A stretch of DNA of 64,000 bases from assembly GCA_003500135.1 (NCBI GenBank), contig DNTA01000310.1, positions 10,087 to 74,086 of the forward strand, read 5' to 3'. The position numbers and the translations under genes were made by a program. Below, piece after piece: positions 36,101-51,100 of the stretch. The DNA is from Cytophagales bacterium. Lineage in GTDB: Bacteria > Bacteroidota > Bacteroidia > Cytophagales > Cyclobacteriaceae. The notes beneath the pieces are model-generated. The model ran no database searches. It worked only from the letters and a program-made list of their open reading frames with translations, and had not been told where the DNA came from. The first letter of the stretch is position 1. The number at the start of each line of letters is the position of its first letter.

Positions 36101-39100
36101 CGATAAAAACAGCAAATGCGCCAATGAATCAAATTCCATTATTCTGGAAACCAATTATCTCGGACCAGGCACCGAATATCGATGGTACAAAAACACGGTT
36201 AATGATCCGGGAACTGCTACCCCTTTCAATGTATCTTTCAATAATCCTCCCTCAGTAAACGTCACCGAAGAACTTGTATTGGGTGATAATTACTTCTTTG
36301 TTCAGGCTGAAAATCAGAGTACGGAATGTACCAGTAGTATTTCAAACTCAATCCTGATCACCCTGTTTCCGGAACCTTCTCAACCAACTATAAGTATTGC
36401 CGGTGACCCGGAGGTTTGTGCACCCGTCGCCATTACCCTCGATGTGGATGAGGTTTTCACAACTGAGACCTATGATTGGTATGTCGATGGGGATTTCCTG
36501 GTGAATACAGCAGACCCAGAACTTATTTACAACACCCCTGGAAATAATCAGGAAATTTCAGTGGTCAGGATCAGTGATGATGGTTGTGCAAGCTCCTCAT
36601 CCGAAATTGAAACCATTTCGATTTATGCACTACCTGAAGATCGGGTAGTCACTCTTACCGACATCGATGGGCTGATCTGTGAAGGGTCCTCTGCCACCAT
36701 ACTGGTTGAAAACTCTCAAAATAATGTGGATTACATCCTTAAAGAAGGCGCATCAGTAATTACCACTGTAGCTGGCGCCGGAGGGGACATTAATCTGAAC
36801 ACACCTTTACTTTCAACCGGATCATACACCTACACGGTTGAAGCCTCTACTCAAACTACACCGGCTTGTTTAAAAGTAATGGAATCCAGCCCCGGAAATC
36901 CTTATTCCTTTACAGTAGATGTTGCTGCTGCACCATCCAATGTTACATTCTCTACACTCACTCCAGAGGTTTGCGTTAACAGTCAGGCGGAACTAAATGT
37001 ATCCATTTCCGGTGGTACCGCGCCATATACTGTCACCTATATAACTGACCTTAATCCTACCGAGGTAATTGTAAGCTCTCCCGTCGCTGATTTTGATATT
37101 ACCTCAGCTCCACTAACCAATAGTAGTATTTTCGAAATTATATCGATCACCGATGATGCAGGCTGTGACTACGATGTGAGCGGAATTGCAAAACCAGTAG
37201 TAACGGTTGATAATCCTACCAGCATAACCGTTATGCCTGCTGGCCCGGTATGTTATAACAATGATGGAGAAGTTTCTTTCGAGGTAATAGGTGGTATTGG
37301 TGACTACACTGTTAAATTTAATGTAAACAGTGGCCCTGAGTTAACAGTATCAGGACCTTCACCTCTTGTGTATGGCGACCAACCGGGTGAGACAGCGCTG
37401 GATAATCTCACGGCGGATGCTACCATCAACCTGATATCTGCAACCACCAGTAACGGTTGTAATATCCCACCTGTTGCAGGTAGTGCAGTACTTCAGGTCC
37501 AAGACCCGAGATTTGATTTAACTTCCAATCTTCTTGAGGGTTGTTCCTACGAGGATTTTGCTCTTACTGTAAATGTATCCGACGGAGATGGGCCCTATGA
37601 CCTGATCATCGAGAACAATCGTGGCCTTCCCCCCATCAACCGTCCCGGGTACAATAACGGTACTCCTATTCCAGTAAATGAAATACCTGACAGTACCCAG
37701 ACTATTGATTTTACAGTAAGTTCCATGGTTGATAATGGCGCCGGGTGTTCGGTCAGGATGAATACTTCCGGGGATGTGAACATTCAGGTGAATGAACAGC
37801 CGATAATTCCAAGCATCAGTATTACACCGGATCCGGCAGAGAGCTGCATAGGAGAAACAGTAACCCTTACTACAATCGATACTGAACCGGGATATACCTA
37901 CGAATGGGTTGATGCTTCAGATAATTCGACTGTTCAAAACGACCCAAGCCCGGACCTTGTACTTTCAGGGGTTCAAAATAAATCCTACCGATTACGCTTA
38001 ATCAGCTCGGTAGGTTGCGTTGGCGAACTTTCAACAGCTCAGAATGTGATTATTTATGATCTTCCACCTAAACCTCAGATCACCGACCTTTCCGGGACTC
38101 CATTATCAGATCAGGTTGTTTGTGATGACGAGAACCTGGTCATTTACTCGACCACTGCACAGGCCGATCAGTATAAGTGGTTTAGAGATGGAGTGGAGGT
38201 TGGAAATGGTCAAAACTATGCACCTGTGCTGAGTGGGAATTTTACTGTTGAAACTATTAGCGTAAACAACTGTGTCAGTGAGCGATCCGATGTACTGAAT
38301 GTGGTGATCAATCCCACGCCTGCTCAACCGAATATCAGCGTAGTAACCCCGGGTTCGGGTATTCCTGAAATCTGCGACGATGCCGCAGATGCGAACACGA
38401 TTGTTCTCGAATCCAATAATCCCGGAAACCTCGCCGATTCTTACGAATGGTTTAAGGTATCTGATCCGGGGACGGTCATTGCTGCTACTAAAACACTTAC
38501 CCTGACTGATGAATCCGAAGAAGGATCTTATCAGGTAAGGATCCGCACTGCGGATAACTGTTTAAGCATTTATTCCGCCCCTCAGGCCGTATTGATTAAC
38601 CCTGAACCGGCAAAGCCTAATGTGGTAACCAGCGATCCGGATAATGCGATCTGCGGCGATGGAAGTACGATCACATTGACGGCCCTACCAAATCCTGGAA
38701 TTGAAAAATACATATGGTACAGGAACGGCTTTGGAGAAATTCAGAATGGCGTATCCAATGAACTGGTTCTGGACAACACCGATGTAACCGGTGACTATTA
38801 TGTCATTGCTGAAGCAGCAGGCCCTACTTTTTGTCAGTCCCTCCAATCTGATCCGACCACCATCAACATCAATCCCATCCCTGGTACACCCTCCATTGTT
38901 CTGGCAAGCGCTGCTGATGAGATATGTGAAGATGGATCTATGATTAGCCTAGAGGTACAAACGCCCTTTCCATCGGATGCGGAAGATTTTAACTGGTATA
39001 AGACCACTGATCTATCTACCGTTGTGGGTACTGGCAATAGACTTGACTTGAATAGTGTAGAACAGTCCGGTGATTTTGTGGTAACTGCAGTTGGTGTGGG

Positions 39101-42100
39101 TCCCACATTTTGTGATGGAAACACCTCAACGGCCTACTCGGTGACAGTTAATCCGTTGCCGGCTCCACCTGTAATCAATTTTACATCCTCTTCAGGTACA
39201 CTAGACATTTGCGACAACGGAGGAACCTCATTTGTGACCCTCACAGCCACCAGTCCGGACGGAAATGCTTTTGACTTTGATTGGTTCCTGGATGGAAACC
39301 CTTTTGCTTCCGGTACTTCCGAGATCACAGTGAACCAACAGATCCAATCCGGGGACTATACGGCAGTAGGTTACGGCATAGACAACACAAATTGTCCCTC
39401 CGCTTTGTCTCTGGCAACCACAGTGAATATTTTTGAAATCCCTGTTGCCCCCCTGATCTCTGGCGCTGCATCACTTTGCGCAGGAGCCGAAAATGAATTG
39501 TATGTCATCGACAACGATGTTACCGGAGCGTCATTCAACTGGAACATTCCTGCTGGTGTTGACCTGGTAATTGGGGGTGAGTCCAGTCAAAGTTTTGTAA
39601 TTGTGGATCTACCCACTGCAGGCAACTACAGCATCTCCGCAACCCAGACATTGAACGGATGTGAAAGCCCGGTTGGAGGTATTGACCTCAACGTACTGGA
39701 TCCAACCGTAACCGATGGCATCAATGGTCCGGTAGAAATATGTGAAAATCAGACGGATATCGAATATGTTGTAATTTCGCCTACACCCGGTTCTACCTAT
39801 TCCTGGAACGTCCCTAACGGGGCCTCTTTCAGTGTTATCTCTCAAAGTAAAATATCGGTGGATTTCGGAACGGCTGCCCAGGCCGGCGTTTCGCCTTTTA
39901 TTGAAGTTGTTGAAACCAACCTTGCCGGCTGTGTAAGCGCACCCGTTAACCTTCCGGTAACCATTTCTGAATTACCCACTGCAGTTCTTTCGGGCGATGC
40001 CACCGTTTGCTTTGGCAAATCCACTGATCTGCAGATTGAACTTTCCGGCGCCGGACCATGGGAGTTAAAATATGCTGCCAACTCAGGTGGCCCCGCAGTA
40101 ACCAATACCATTTCGATACCCGATGCACCCACTCCCCACATTTATGATCTTTCGGTTTCACCTATGGTTACCACTAATTATTCATTAATCAGTGTTACAG
40201 ATGGATCGTCCAATAACTGTGAAGCGATCTCAGTAAGCGGCAATGCCTTTGTGGAAGTATTACCGGAACCAGCCTTGAATGCCGGTGTAAATCAATCCAT
40301 CGCCCAGGGGAGTTTTGCTGCCCTCAATCCGGTTGTATCAGGAACCTATACCAATGTTCAATGGACTTCAGACCGGCCTGGAGACGGAAGTTTTAACAAT
40401 GCCAATCTCCTGAGTCCGGTATTCACACCGAATGTTTCAGCCACCGGGGATTTTCTTCTTACGATTGAGCTGACGGATGCCAATGGGTTCTGTGATCCGA
40501 TCACTGATCAGTTGACCATTACTGTAAATCCCGCAGGTACTGTGGATGCCGGCCCTGACCAGACCATTTGCGACGATGGCTCTATTGCTTTGTTGAGTGC
40601 AACCGATCCACCTACCTCAGGATATACAGACATCCTATGGGAAAGTGATCGTCCGGGAGACGGTTCCTTCTCAAATCCTCTTGCTGCCAACCCCCAGTTT
40701 CAACCCAACCCGGGCGCTACCGGAGATTTTATCCTGACTGCCAAGTACCAGGATAATGATGGATCGGATGGATTTTTACCCGATACGGAGGATTTCCTGA
40801 CCATAACCGTAAATCCGCTTCCGGAAGTCTCATTTGATAACGTTGATGATATCATTGTTTGTGAAGGATCGGGAGACGTTGATCTCGATCTGACCCTCAC
40901 CGGTAACGGTCCCTGGACGGTTTCCTATACCTACAACAGCGGTTCTGAGCAGTCATTTAATGTTGCTGCTGGAAACAATAATTATACATTTACGGTTCCT
41001 GCCTCTGCCCTTGGGGATAATGTTTATACCTTAACTAACATTACCGAAAACAATGGGGAAATTTGTGATGGAAACGTAGTGACGGGATTTGAATCGGTGA
41101 AAATTATCCGAAGGGCACTACCGGACGTAAGCATTACCAGTTCTGATGTTGCCATCTGTGACGATGGCTCGGTTGCAACAATTACCGTAGATCTTACGGG
41201 CATCGGCCCCTGGAATCTTACCTATTTTGATGGAACCAACTCTAATGTGATCAATAACATTACTACCAGCTCCTACAGTTTCGATGTTTCAGGTATACCA
41301 GGTAACACGACCACCTATTCCATAACTAATCTGGTAGAGAACAATGGAGCAAGTTGTTCCAATACAATTTCTGGAGAATCCGTGGATGTGATCAACAACC
41401 TGCGTCCTACAGGGGTCATCTCTATACCCCCTGCCGATGCTACCATTTGTGAAGGCTCCGGCACAGACCTGAATGTGGCGCTTACCGGATCAGGTCCCTG
41501 GGAGATTGTTTACACAGATGGAACGAATGATTTTACTTTTACCTCGACTGATCAGAATACTTCCCAGTTGATCCCGATATCCCCATCTGTGGGTAGCACA
41601 AACTACACACTCACAGGGATCCGTGACCTCACAACCATGTGCGTCTCGGTAGGCGCTGATCTCACCGGAAATGCCTTGATCACCGTGAAAGAAGGAATTC
41701 AGGTCGATGACCTGACGGATAGAACCATCCTGCAAAGTACTACCACAACCTTTTCTGCAAACGCTATTGGGGATTATACCAAGGTGGAATGGATGTCTGA
41801 CCGACCCGGCATCTTCACTTCTCCGGGCGCCTTAAGTACAGATTTCACTCCTTCAGAAACAGGTCTCTACAATATCACTTTTACTGCCAGTGATGAAACC
41901 GCAATATGCACCCCTCCAGTGGCCAAAAGCTTTGTTCTTACCGTTGTGGAATCTGCGGATGCTATTGTTGATGCCGGACCTGATGGGGAATCCTGTCAGG
42001 GACAGCCCATATTACTTGCTGCTACTGTAGGATCTTCCTATTCGGATGAACCTGGGGACCTTATAACCTGGAGCCATGACGGTACCGGAACAATTGGGCC

Positions 42101-45100
42101 AGATCCTGCTGATCCGACCAATCCAGCAAAAGCTGAATATACACCGGATGGAGCAGAAACCGGGGCAGTAAACTTTACCGTTCAGGTGAGTGATGCCAGT
42201 GGAGTGGCGCCGGATAATCAGGGTGAAGTGACTTATACCATCTTCCAGACACCAAATGCATCGATTGTTTCCAATAACCAAATCATTTGTAATGATGGAA
42301 GTTCTGAGGCCACCATTGTAATCAGTATGGAGGGTAAAGGGCCTTGGGAACTGACCTATTCGGATGGTTCCACTGACTTTACCATTCCGGTCAATACGGC
42401 TACCTATAACCTCAACGTCATGGGTACCCCCGGGACAACCACCACCTACAGCCTCGTTAGTGTTTCTTCTACTTCTCTGACCAACTGTGTAAATAATGGT
42501 CTTGGTACATCCGTTAATATTACCAACCGGGAGTTGCCCACCGCAGAATTTCAGGATACTACCCCGATCACCCTATGCGATGATGGTTCTCAAGCCAGCA
42601 TTACGCTTGATCTTACCGGTACAGGTCCATGGACCCTGGTCTGGCAGGATGACTTTAATGCAGTAGAAAACACCACCACGATTAATGCGTTGCCTTTTAA
42701 TCTTAACGTAAGTGGGGTCGTTGGTGAGACCGTAACCTATTCCATCATCAGAGTGACTGAAAACAATGGAGTATCCTGTACCAACAACGATCTGGGATCA
42801 CTGGGCCTTGGTCTGGATATTCAGGTAACCAAGAACCGAAGGCCCACCGCATCCATTTCCGGTAATCCGGTGATCTGTGAGATCGATGGAACGGAATCCG
42901 CTACCCTCGATGTTGCCTTGACTGGGGTAGGTCCATTTGAGTTGACGTATGAAGTAAATTCCAACCAGACTGTCCTGTCTATTCCGGATATTAATCCAAA
43001 CGCTGATCCATCGGATCCGTTCACCGTATCCTTTGATGTTATGCCCGGATCAGTAGGAACATTCAATTACACCTTAACAGAAGTAGTGGATCTTGGCGTG
43101 TTACCCAATTGCGTATCCCTTCCCGGCGACCTTTCTGGCGTTTCCCAGGTGACCGTTAAACCAAAGATTATTGTTGATCCACTTGCAGACCGATCCATGA
43201 TGGAAGGGGGGGCTCTCAACCTTTCCGGTACGGCTTCCGGATCTTATACCAAGGTAGAATGGACGATCGACCCGGATGAAGGTAATTTCACCCCACCAAA
43301 CATCTTAAATACTTCTTTTCAGCCGCTACCCTCACAAGTTGGTGCTTACACCGTTATGCTGACTGCTACCGATGAAAGTGGAGTGTGTACTACGCCTGGA
43401 ACTTCATTATTCACGTTAACGATCAACCCTTCCGACGATGCCACTCTAAACGCGGGTTTGGACGAAACGGTGTGTGAAGGTGAAACCATCAATCTTGATG
43501 CAGAAGTGGGTATCGCATACACTAATGAACCGGGTGATGTCGTCACCTGGAGCACACCTAATGGAACGGGTACTCTGACCCAGGATGCTGGAGATCCCAG
43601 TTTAGCAACTTATGTTCCGGATGGTAATGAGTCGAGTTCAGTACAATTTATTATTTCAGTAGAAGATGCCAGCGGAATAGCCGAAGATAAATCTGATATC
43701 GTGATTTATACCATAAGACCTCTTCCTGGAGCAGAATTCTTATCCAACGACGTTTCAATTTGTGAAGATGGTTCCATCGACCTAACAGTGAGATTTACCG
43801 GAACGGCTCCATGGGATTTCAAATACGAGAAAAATGGCGCTGAAGTAGTAGAAACAGGTATTGCCACCCCCACTTTCAACATCACTGCCAATGGTTCCGA
43901 TGGCACTTCCACATATGGAATAACCGAAGTAAGCAATGCATTCAACAGCAATGGAACAGAACGAACCTGCCTGGTTAATATCTCCGGTGAAGATGTAACG
44001 GTAACCGCTTTACCGTTGCCCATAGTTGCTATTGTAGATGATAATCCACAAATTATCTGTGATGATGGATCAAATGCTGTAATTGAACTTAATATTACCA
44101 ATGGTATCGCTCCATGGACCATGGCTTATCAGGAGGATGGTATCGAAAAAACCCAGAACATACCAACAGCCAACTATAGCTGGAGTATTCCGGGGGCTAG
44201 TGGCGAAACCATTAGTTATGTAATTACCGGGATCCAGGATGGAAGCGCTCAGGCTTGCCGGCAAGATCTTACCGGACTTGGATTAGAAGTAGAGATAACC
44301 AAAAATAAGAGACCAACCGCTGTAATGAGTGGGACCCAGACCATCTGTGAAGTTGACGGTACTGAGGCCGCTACGCTGGAAGTTGAACTGACCGGTTACG
44401 GTCCTTTTGATTTGACCTATGAGTTAAATTCTGATCTTTCTACCATCGAAATTCCCGATATCAATCCCAGCGCTAATCCCGATGATCCATTTACTACAAC
44501 TTTCGAGGTAATTCCCGGTAGTACGGGAACATTCAATTATTCAATTATCGGTCTTACTGATAAGGGAGTTGCCCCACCTTGTAACAGCCAGGCGGGGGAT
44601 CTTTCCGGAAGTGCACTGGTCACGGTTAAGCCAAGAATTATTGTACAACCTCTGACCGATCGAACTATACTGCAAGGAACTGACTTAAATCTAAACGGCG
44701 TTGTATCCGGATCGTTTACCGAAGTGTTATGGTCTATCGCTCCTGATGAAGGTCTGTTCACTCCGGATGATAATGTGAATACTACCTTTACTCCTGATCC
44801 GGCTCAGACCGGAACATTTATCGTTACCTTGACCGCTACGGATGAACTATCCAGTATTTGCAATGCTGATCAACAATCATTTACGTTGACCATTAATCCT
44901 ACTGAAGATGCCGTGGTAGATGCTGGGGGTCCCCAGACGGTTTGTGAAAATGAAAATATTGATTTGTCTGCAACCATTGGAGCAGCTTACACTGATGTTA
45001 GTTGGAGTCATAATGGAACGGGAAGCTTGGTCCAGTATGCAGGTGATCCTTCACGTGCAACCTATATCCCGGCAGCGGGAGAAACGGGCATTATTCAATT

Positions 45101-48100
45101 TACAGTTGAAGCCGAGGATGAAAATGATATCGCACCGGATAAATCAGATAACGTATTAGTGACCATTAATCCACTTCCGGATGCCGAAATTATTTCCGGA
45201 AATGATATCATTTGTGATAATGGCTCTACATCTACTATCACCGTCAGCCTTACCGGCACGGGCCCCTGGGATATCGAGTATACTGATGGCACGGACAATT
45301 TCACTCTGTTGGATATTACTACACCTACCTATTCCTTCGATGTTCCGGGGAAGGTGAATGAGGATGTGACCTATAGCCTGGTGCAAGTTACTGAGAAAAA
45401 CGGCCCTTCCTGTGTATCCGTGATCACGGGTGAAAATGTAGTGATCACCAAAAGAGCGCTTCCTGCGGCAACCATATTGGACGTGGATGTAACGGAATTA
45501 TGCGATGATGGATCCCTGGCCACCATTGCCGTGGAGTTTTCCGGAAATGGTCCCTGGAACCTGACCTGGAAAGAGAATATAAGTGGAGTTGAGAATCTTG
45601 TGCCTAATATCACCACCTCAAATTATGAACTGAAAGTACCAGGTGTGGTAGGAAATCCTGCCATCTATTCTTTGGTCAGCGTGACGGAAAACGATGGGGT
45701 TACCTGTTCTCAGAATATTACTGATCAGGACGTGGATATTACAAAATTCAATCGACCGACCGGCGCCCTTTCCGGAGATCAAACCATTTGTGAGGGAGGT
45801 ACCGCTGATCTGGATGTTTCCCTGACCGGCACGGGCCCATGGGAGATAATCTACCAGGAAGGCTCAGTAAACCAGACCTATACGGCAAATAATGCGGTAG
45901 ATGTGATCCAGGTAACGCCGCCAGTAGGTACGATCTCCTACACCCTGGTATCCGTTACCGACCTGGCAACAGGTTGTGTCAGTGTTTCTGGTGATTTGAG
46001 CGGCAGCGCCCTGGTAACGGTTAAGCCGGAGATCGAAGTACAACCACTGACAGATCGTACCCTTCTACAGGGTAACACCTTAAATCTTAGTGGAACGGTG
46101 AATGGCGCTTTCACCCTGCTAGAATGGTCAATCGATCCAGCAGAAGGAAGCTTCATTCCAGCGAACAACTTAAATACCACCTATACACCGGGAGCGGACC
46201 AGGTGGGTAATTATACTGTATATTTAAAAGCATTTGATGATCCATCCAACATCTGCTCCATGGATGAAGAGTCATTTACCCTGACCATTAATCCTTCCGG
46301 GGATGCGGTAGTCGATGCAGGAAGTCCGCAAACTACCTGTGAAGATGAGAAAATCAACCTGAATGCCACCATTGGAGTTGCCTTTACGGATGTATTCTGG
46401 GAAACCAATGGGTCAGGTACGCTGGTTCAGGATATTGGGGATCCTTCCCTGGCCACCTATCAACCCGCGGACGGGGAAACAGGCACAATCCAGTTTACCG
46501 TAACCGCTTCGGACCTTAACGGCATTGCACCAACCACCTCTGATAATGTGCCGGTCACGATCAACAAATTACCCACTGCTGAGATCACCAGTCCGGACCG
46601 GTTGATCTGCGATGATGGAAGTACCACGACAATTACCGTTTCCATGACAGGAGCCGGTCCCTGGGATATTACCTATAATGATGGGACAAGTGATATTCCG
46701 ATTTCAGATATCACTACCCGGAATTACGACATTACGGTACCGGGTATATCCGGAGCGGTAACCTATACCCTGATAAGTGTGGTAGAAAAGAATGGAGCCG
46801 TTTGTATAGGTAACATAGTCAACGACAATGAAGTTACGGTCACCACCCGTGAACTTCCCACAGCCAAAATTTTGTCCGTGGACAACAGTGAGCTTTGTGA
46901 CGATGGCTCGCAGGCAACCATTCAGGTTGAACTAACCGGAACGGGCCCCTGGGATTTAACCTGGCAGGATAATGTAAATGGTGTTAACAACCTGATCACC
47001 GATATCAATAGTTCCCCTTACGATCTGGTAGTTCCTGGAATTGCCGGTCAGACCGTTACTTATTCAATTGTCCGGGTGGTAGAAAAGAACGGAGTGAATT
47101 GTCCGGTAGACATCACCGGTCAGGAGGTGGATATCACAAAAAACTTTAGGCCAACAGGTGTGCTCACTGGTTCAGCCACCATTTGTGAGAATGGCTCTAC
47201 AATCCTTGGCCTAACCCTCACCGGTACGGGCCCCTGGGATGTCATCTACACAGACGGCAGTAATGCATTCAGCGAAACCCTGAACAACGCCGATGCAGAA
47301 TTGACCGTAACCCCAGATGTTGGAGCTACTACTTTCAGTTTGGTAAATATTACCGACCAGGGAACGGGTTGTACCTCCGTTGCAGGTGATCTTTCCGGTA
47401 CACCACTGCTCAATGTTAAATCTGAAATCACAGTTACTCCACTGCCTGACCGAAATGTGCTGCAAGGATTCAGCATCGATTTTGTGGGTGAAGCCAACGG
47501 GGCGTACACCCTGATCGAATGGGAAAGTGATCGACCTGGCGTATTTTCATCTCCAAACAGCCTGAGCACGACCTTTACTCCACAGGGAGATCAGACCGGG
47601 GATTACATGATCACGTTTAGAGCCCTGGATGATCCTTCAAATATCTGTAGTGCTGATGAAACCTCCTTTACCCTGACTATAACCCCAACGGATGATGCGG
47701 TTGTTTTTGCCGGTGAAGACCAAACGGTATGTGAAGGGGAAGTCGTTGATTTAAAAGCAATAATCGGAGCAGTCTACACGGACATCAGCTGGACAGTGAT
47801 CAGTGGTGCAGGGTCTGTCATAGGGGATGGCGTTGAACCAAATAATGCTACCTATCAACCATCAGGCGGAGAAACTGGTATTGTCCAGATACGCGTTACT
47901 GCTACTGATGTCAATGGAGTAGCACCTGATAAATCGGATGATCTGCTCATCACGATCAACCCAACTCCAACAGTAGAAATAATTACCGGAGACCGAATCA
48001 TTTGTGATGACGGCTCTGAGGCAACCATTACTCTTGGCCTCACCGGAAATGGGCCCTGGGATGTGGTATACAATGACGGGCTTACTGATATAACGATTAC

Positions 48101-51100
48101 CGACATTACCAATCCAACCCATAGTTTTCAGGTAACGGGAAGAGCAGGAGAAACGGTAAATTATACTATTGTCTCCGTGACAAGCAAGGATGAAGCCAAC
48201 TGTGCTGGCGGAGCCCTCGGTACAGGTGTGAATATTACTCGTAACAACTTGCCTGAGGCACAGATCACCTCTGGAGATGTGGTATTATGTAATGATGGTA
48301 GCACGGCTGAAATTGTCGTAGCGCTTACCGGTACAGGGCCTTGGGATTTAATCTGGAGCGACGGAGTAGGAAGTAATTTTATTTCAGGAATAACCTCATC
48401 GCCGTATTCATTCTTTGTACCGGGAATCGCGGGTGAAGATGTCACATACTCAATTACGGGAATATTTGAGAATGACGGAACCTCTTGTTTCTCGACTGTT
48501 TCTGATCAGGAAGTGATTGTTTCTCGAAACGAACGACCAACAGCCGCTATTTCCGGTTCTACAACCCTATGTGAAGGTGAAAACGCTTTATTGGATTTCC
48601 AGCTTACCGGGGTAGGGCCTTGGGAAATCGAATTCAGTGATGGCATCAACACAACGGATTTCATTACTACTGTGGCATCATTTCAACAGACTTATGAGGT
48701 AACACCTTCAGTTGGCTTCACTAATTATTCCTTGATAAACCTAATTGATCTGGGTACTGGTTGTGACAGTCAAACTGGCGATCTTACAGGAACAGCTTTA
48801 GTTGAGGTTAATCCCGCAATCACTGTGGATGTAGGAAGTGATAAAACTATTCTCGCCAACCAATCCACTCTGATTTCAGCAATTGCTGCCGGTGGATTCA
48901 ATGATATAGAATGGACAAGCACTGGTAATGGGACGTTCAGTCCGGATAATTTGCTTAATACCACGTATTCACCTGAACCTGAAGAAACAGGTACATTTGT
49001 AATACGACTAACCGCAAGGGACCTTGCGAATGTCTGTACGCCTGAGTTTGATGAACTTACTCTCAATGTAATTCCGATTGATGCTGCAAATGTATTTGCT
49101 GGAACGGGGTATACCATTTGTGAAGGTAGTTTAGCTCCGCTTAATGCCAGCATCGGAAGTGCGTATGAAGAAGTGACCTGGTCGGGTGGATCAGGAATTT
49201 TTGATAACCCTAACGCTTCATTAACTACCTATACCCCGGCCAGTGGTGAACTGGGTAATATCACATTAACTATTACCGCTACGGACAACGATGGAATTTT
49301 TGCTGAGAAATCCGATCAGATCGTCATTGAAGTATTGCAGGCCCCGTTCATTGTGGCCGGCGATAAGCAGATTACCTGCCAGGGAAGCGCGGTGCATCTA
49401 AATGCATCCCTGACCGGAAACAATACCGACATACAATGGACCACGGATGGTATCGGGTCATTTTCCAATTCCAGTGGACTGACTACTTTTTACATCCCGA
49501 CAACTGATGAAACCGGACCAGTAACCATGACCGTAACCGCTAACGATCCGCTTTCCCTTTGCCAGGCTGTCAGTGATGAACTCGTCGTAACCTTCCAGCA
49601 AGAGATAAGTGTTACTGTAAGTGAAGAGCTCACCCTCTGTCAGGGTAGTAGTGTTTCACTTCAGCCCGAGGTCCAGGGGGAAAATGTGGAATACGAATGG
49701 TCCAGCTCCGGAAATGGAAGCTTTGACGATGTAAACTCTAAGGATGTCATCCACACTCCCTCAGAAGATGAAATAGGTAGGTTTAACCTTTTCATCACAG
49801 TTTCAGACCCAACTGGTATTTGTGAGCCGGTAACTAACTTCTTTACAATCAATGTACTTCCGAAAATTGAAGCTGATTATCCCGAATTGCTTGAAGTATG
49901 TCAGGGCAATTCAATACGTATTGACGGTAATGTGGTGGGTACCTACTCATCCCTCAACTGGTCAACAAATTCAAACGGTATTTTCTCTGATCCAGTTAGC
50001 GCCACTACAACCTATACCCCTGATGAAGAAGCTACAGGTGAACACATTCTTACCTTATCCATTGAAGATGGATCGGGATTATGTGATCAGGTGGAAATAC
50101 AAGTTGCAGTGGATATTAAGCCTGAAGTAGTTGTTTACGCCGGTGAGGATAAATCCAGTATCCAACGTGAACCAGTAGTACTCAATGATGCCATAGTCAG
50201 CGGGGACTATTCCAATTTAACCTGGACTAGTAGCGGTTCTGGTTCTTTTAACGATCCCAATGCTTTAAATACAACCTATCAGCCCGGTGAAGATGAGACG
50301 GGCCAGATTGCTTTACAGCTGACCGCTACGGACGAATCAGGTTTGTGTTCTTCTGCATCGGATATTGTTATTATTGATATCGCGCCATTTACGCCAATAC
50401 CAGAATTTGAGGTAAACCCGGATACTCCGGCTGAAGGATGTGCTCCTTTGCGTGTATCCTTTAACAACAATACGGAGTTTGGTTTCGAGTTGGGATACAG
50501 ATGGGATTTTGGAGATGGAATTGGTACTTCCACCGAAAGAGAACCCACCTATACCTACATTGAGCCAGGTGTTTACACGGTAAAACTTACGGCTTCCAAT
50601 GAAATTGGAACAGAAGCAAGTGTGGTCAAGGAAGATATGATTATAGTACACCCTGATCCTGTGCCACTATTTGAATTAGAAGAAGAACTGGTGTTCTATC
50701 CGAGTCCGGTTAAGATTATGAACCTTTCCAGGGGCGCTACAGAATTTATTTGGGATTTTGGAGATGGAACATCCTCAAATTTGGAGGAACCTGAGCATAT
50801 ATATGAACAGGAAGGCATTTATGATATTACACTTACTGTAAAGAATGAATTTGGATGTGAGGAAAAAGTAACGATAACCGGGGCAGTTGAAGTGAAGGAA
50901 GGTGGAGATGTAAAAGTTCCAAATGCTTTCTCTCCCGATCCTTCCGGGCCTTCCGGTGGCAGTGTGATCAATGGCAATCCTAATAATGACATATTCATAC
51001 CAGTTTTTGAAGGGGTTAGTAAATTCAATATGCAGATTTTCAATCGCTGGGGAGAAAGAATTTTTGAAAGTTTTGATCAGAAAACAGGATGGGATGGATA

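Noticed and set aside
43706-44122. Long minus-strand open frames opposite the adhesin gene (for example 138 codons here, 127 at 48770-49153)
   Set aside because: They recur at matching places in successive repeats, have no start context or recognisable domain, and arise from the codon bias of the repetitive sense strand.
40542-49091. CRISPR-like or satellite array because of the strong periodicity
   Set aside because: The period is ~1.4 kb, the sequence is an open reading frame, and units encode ordered protein modules.
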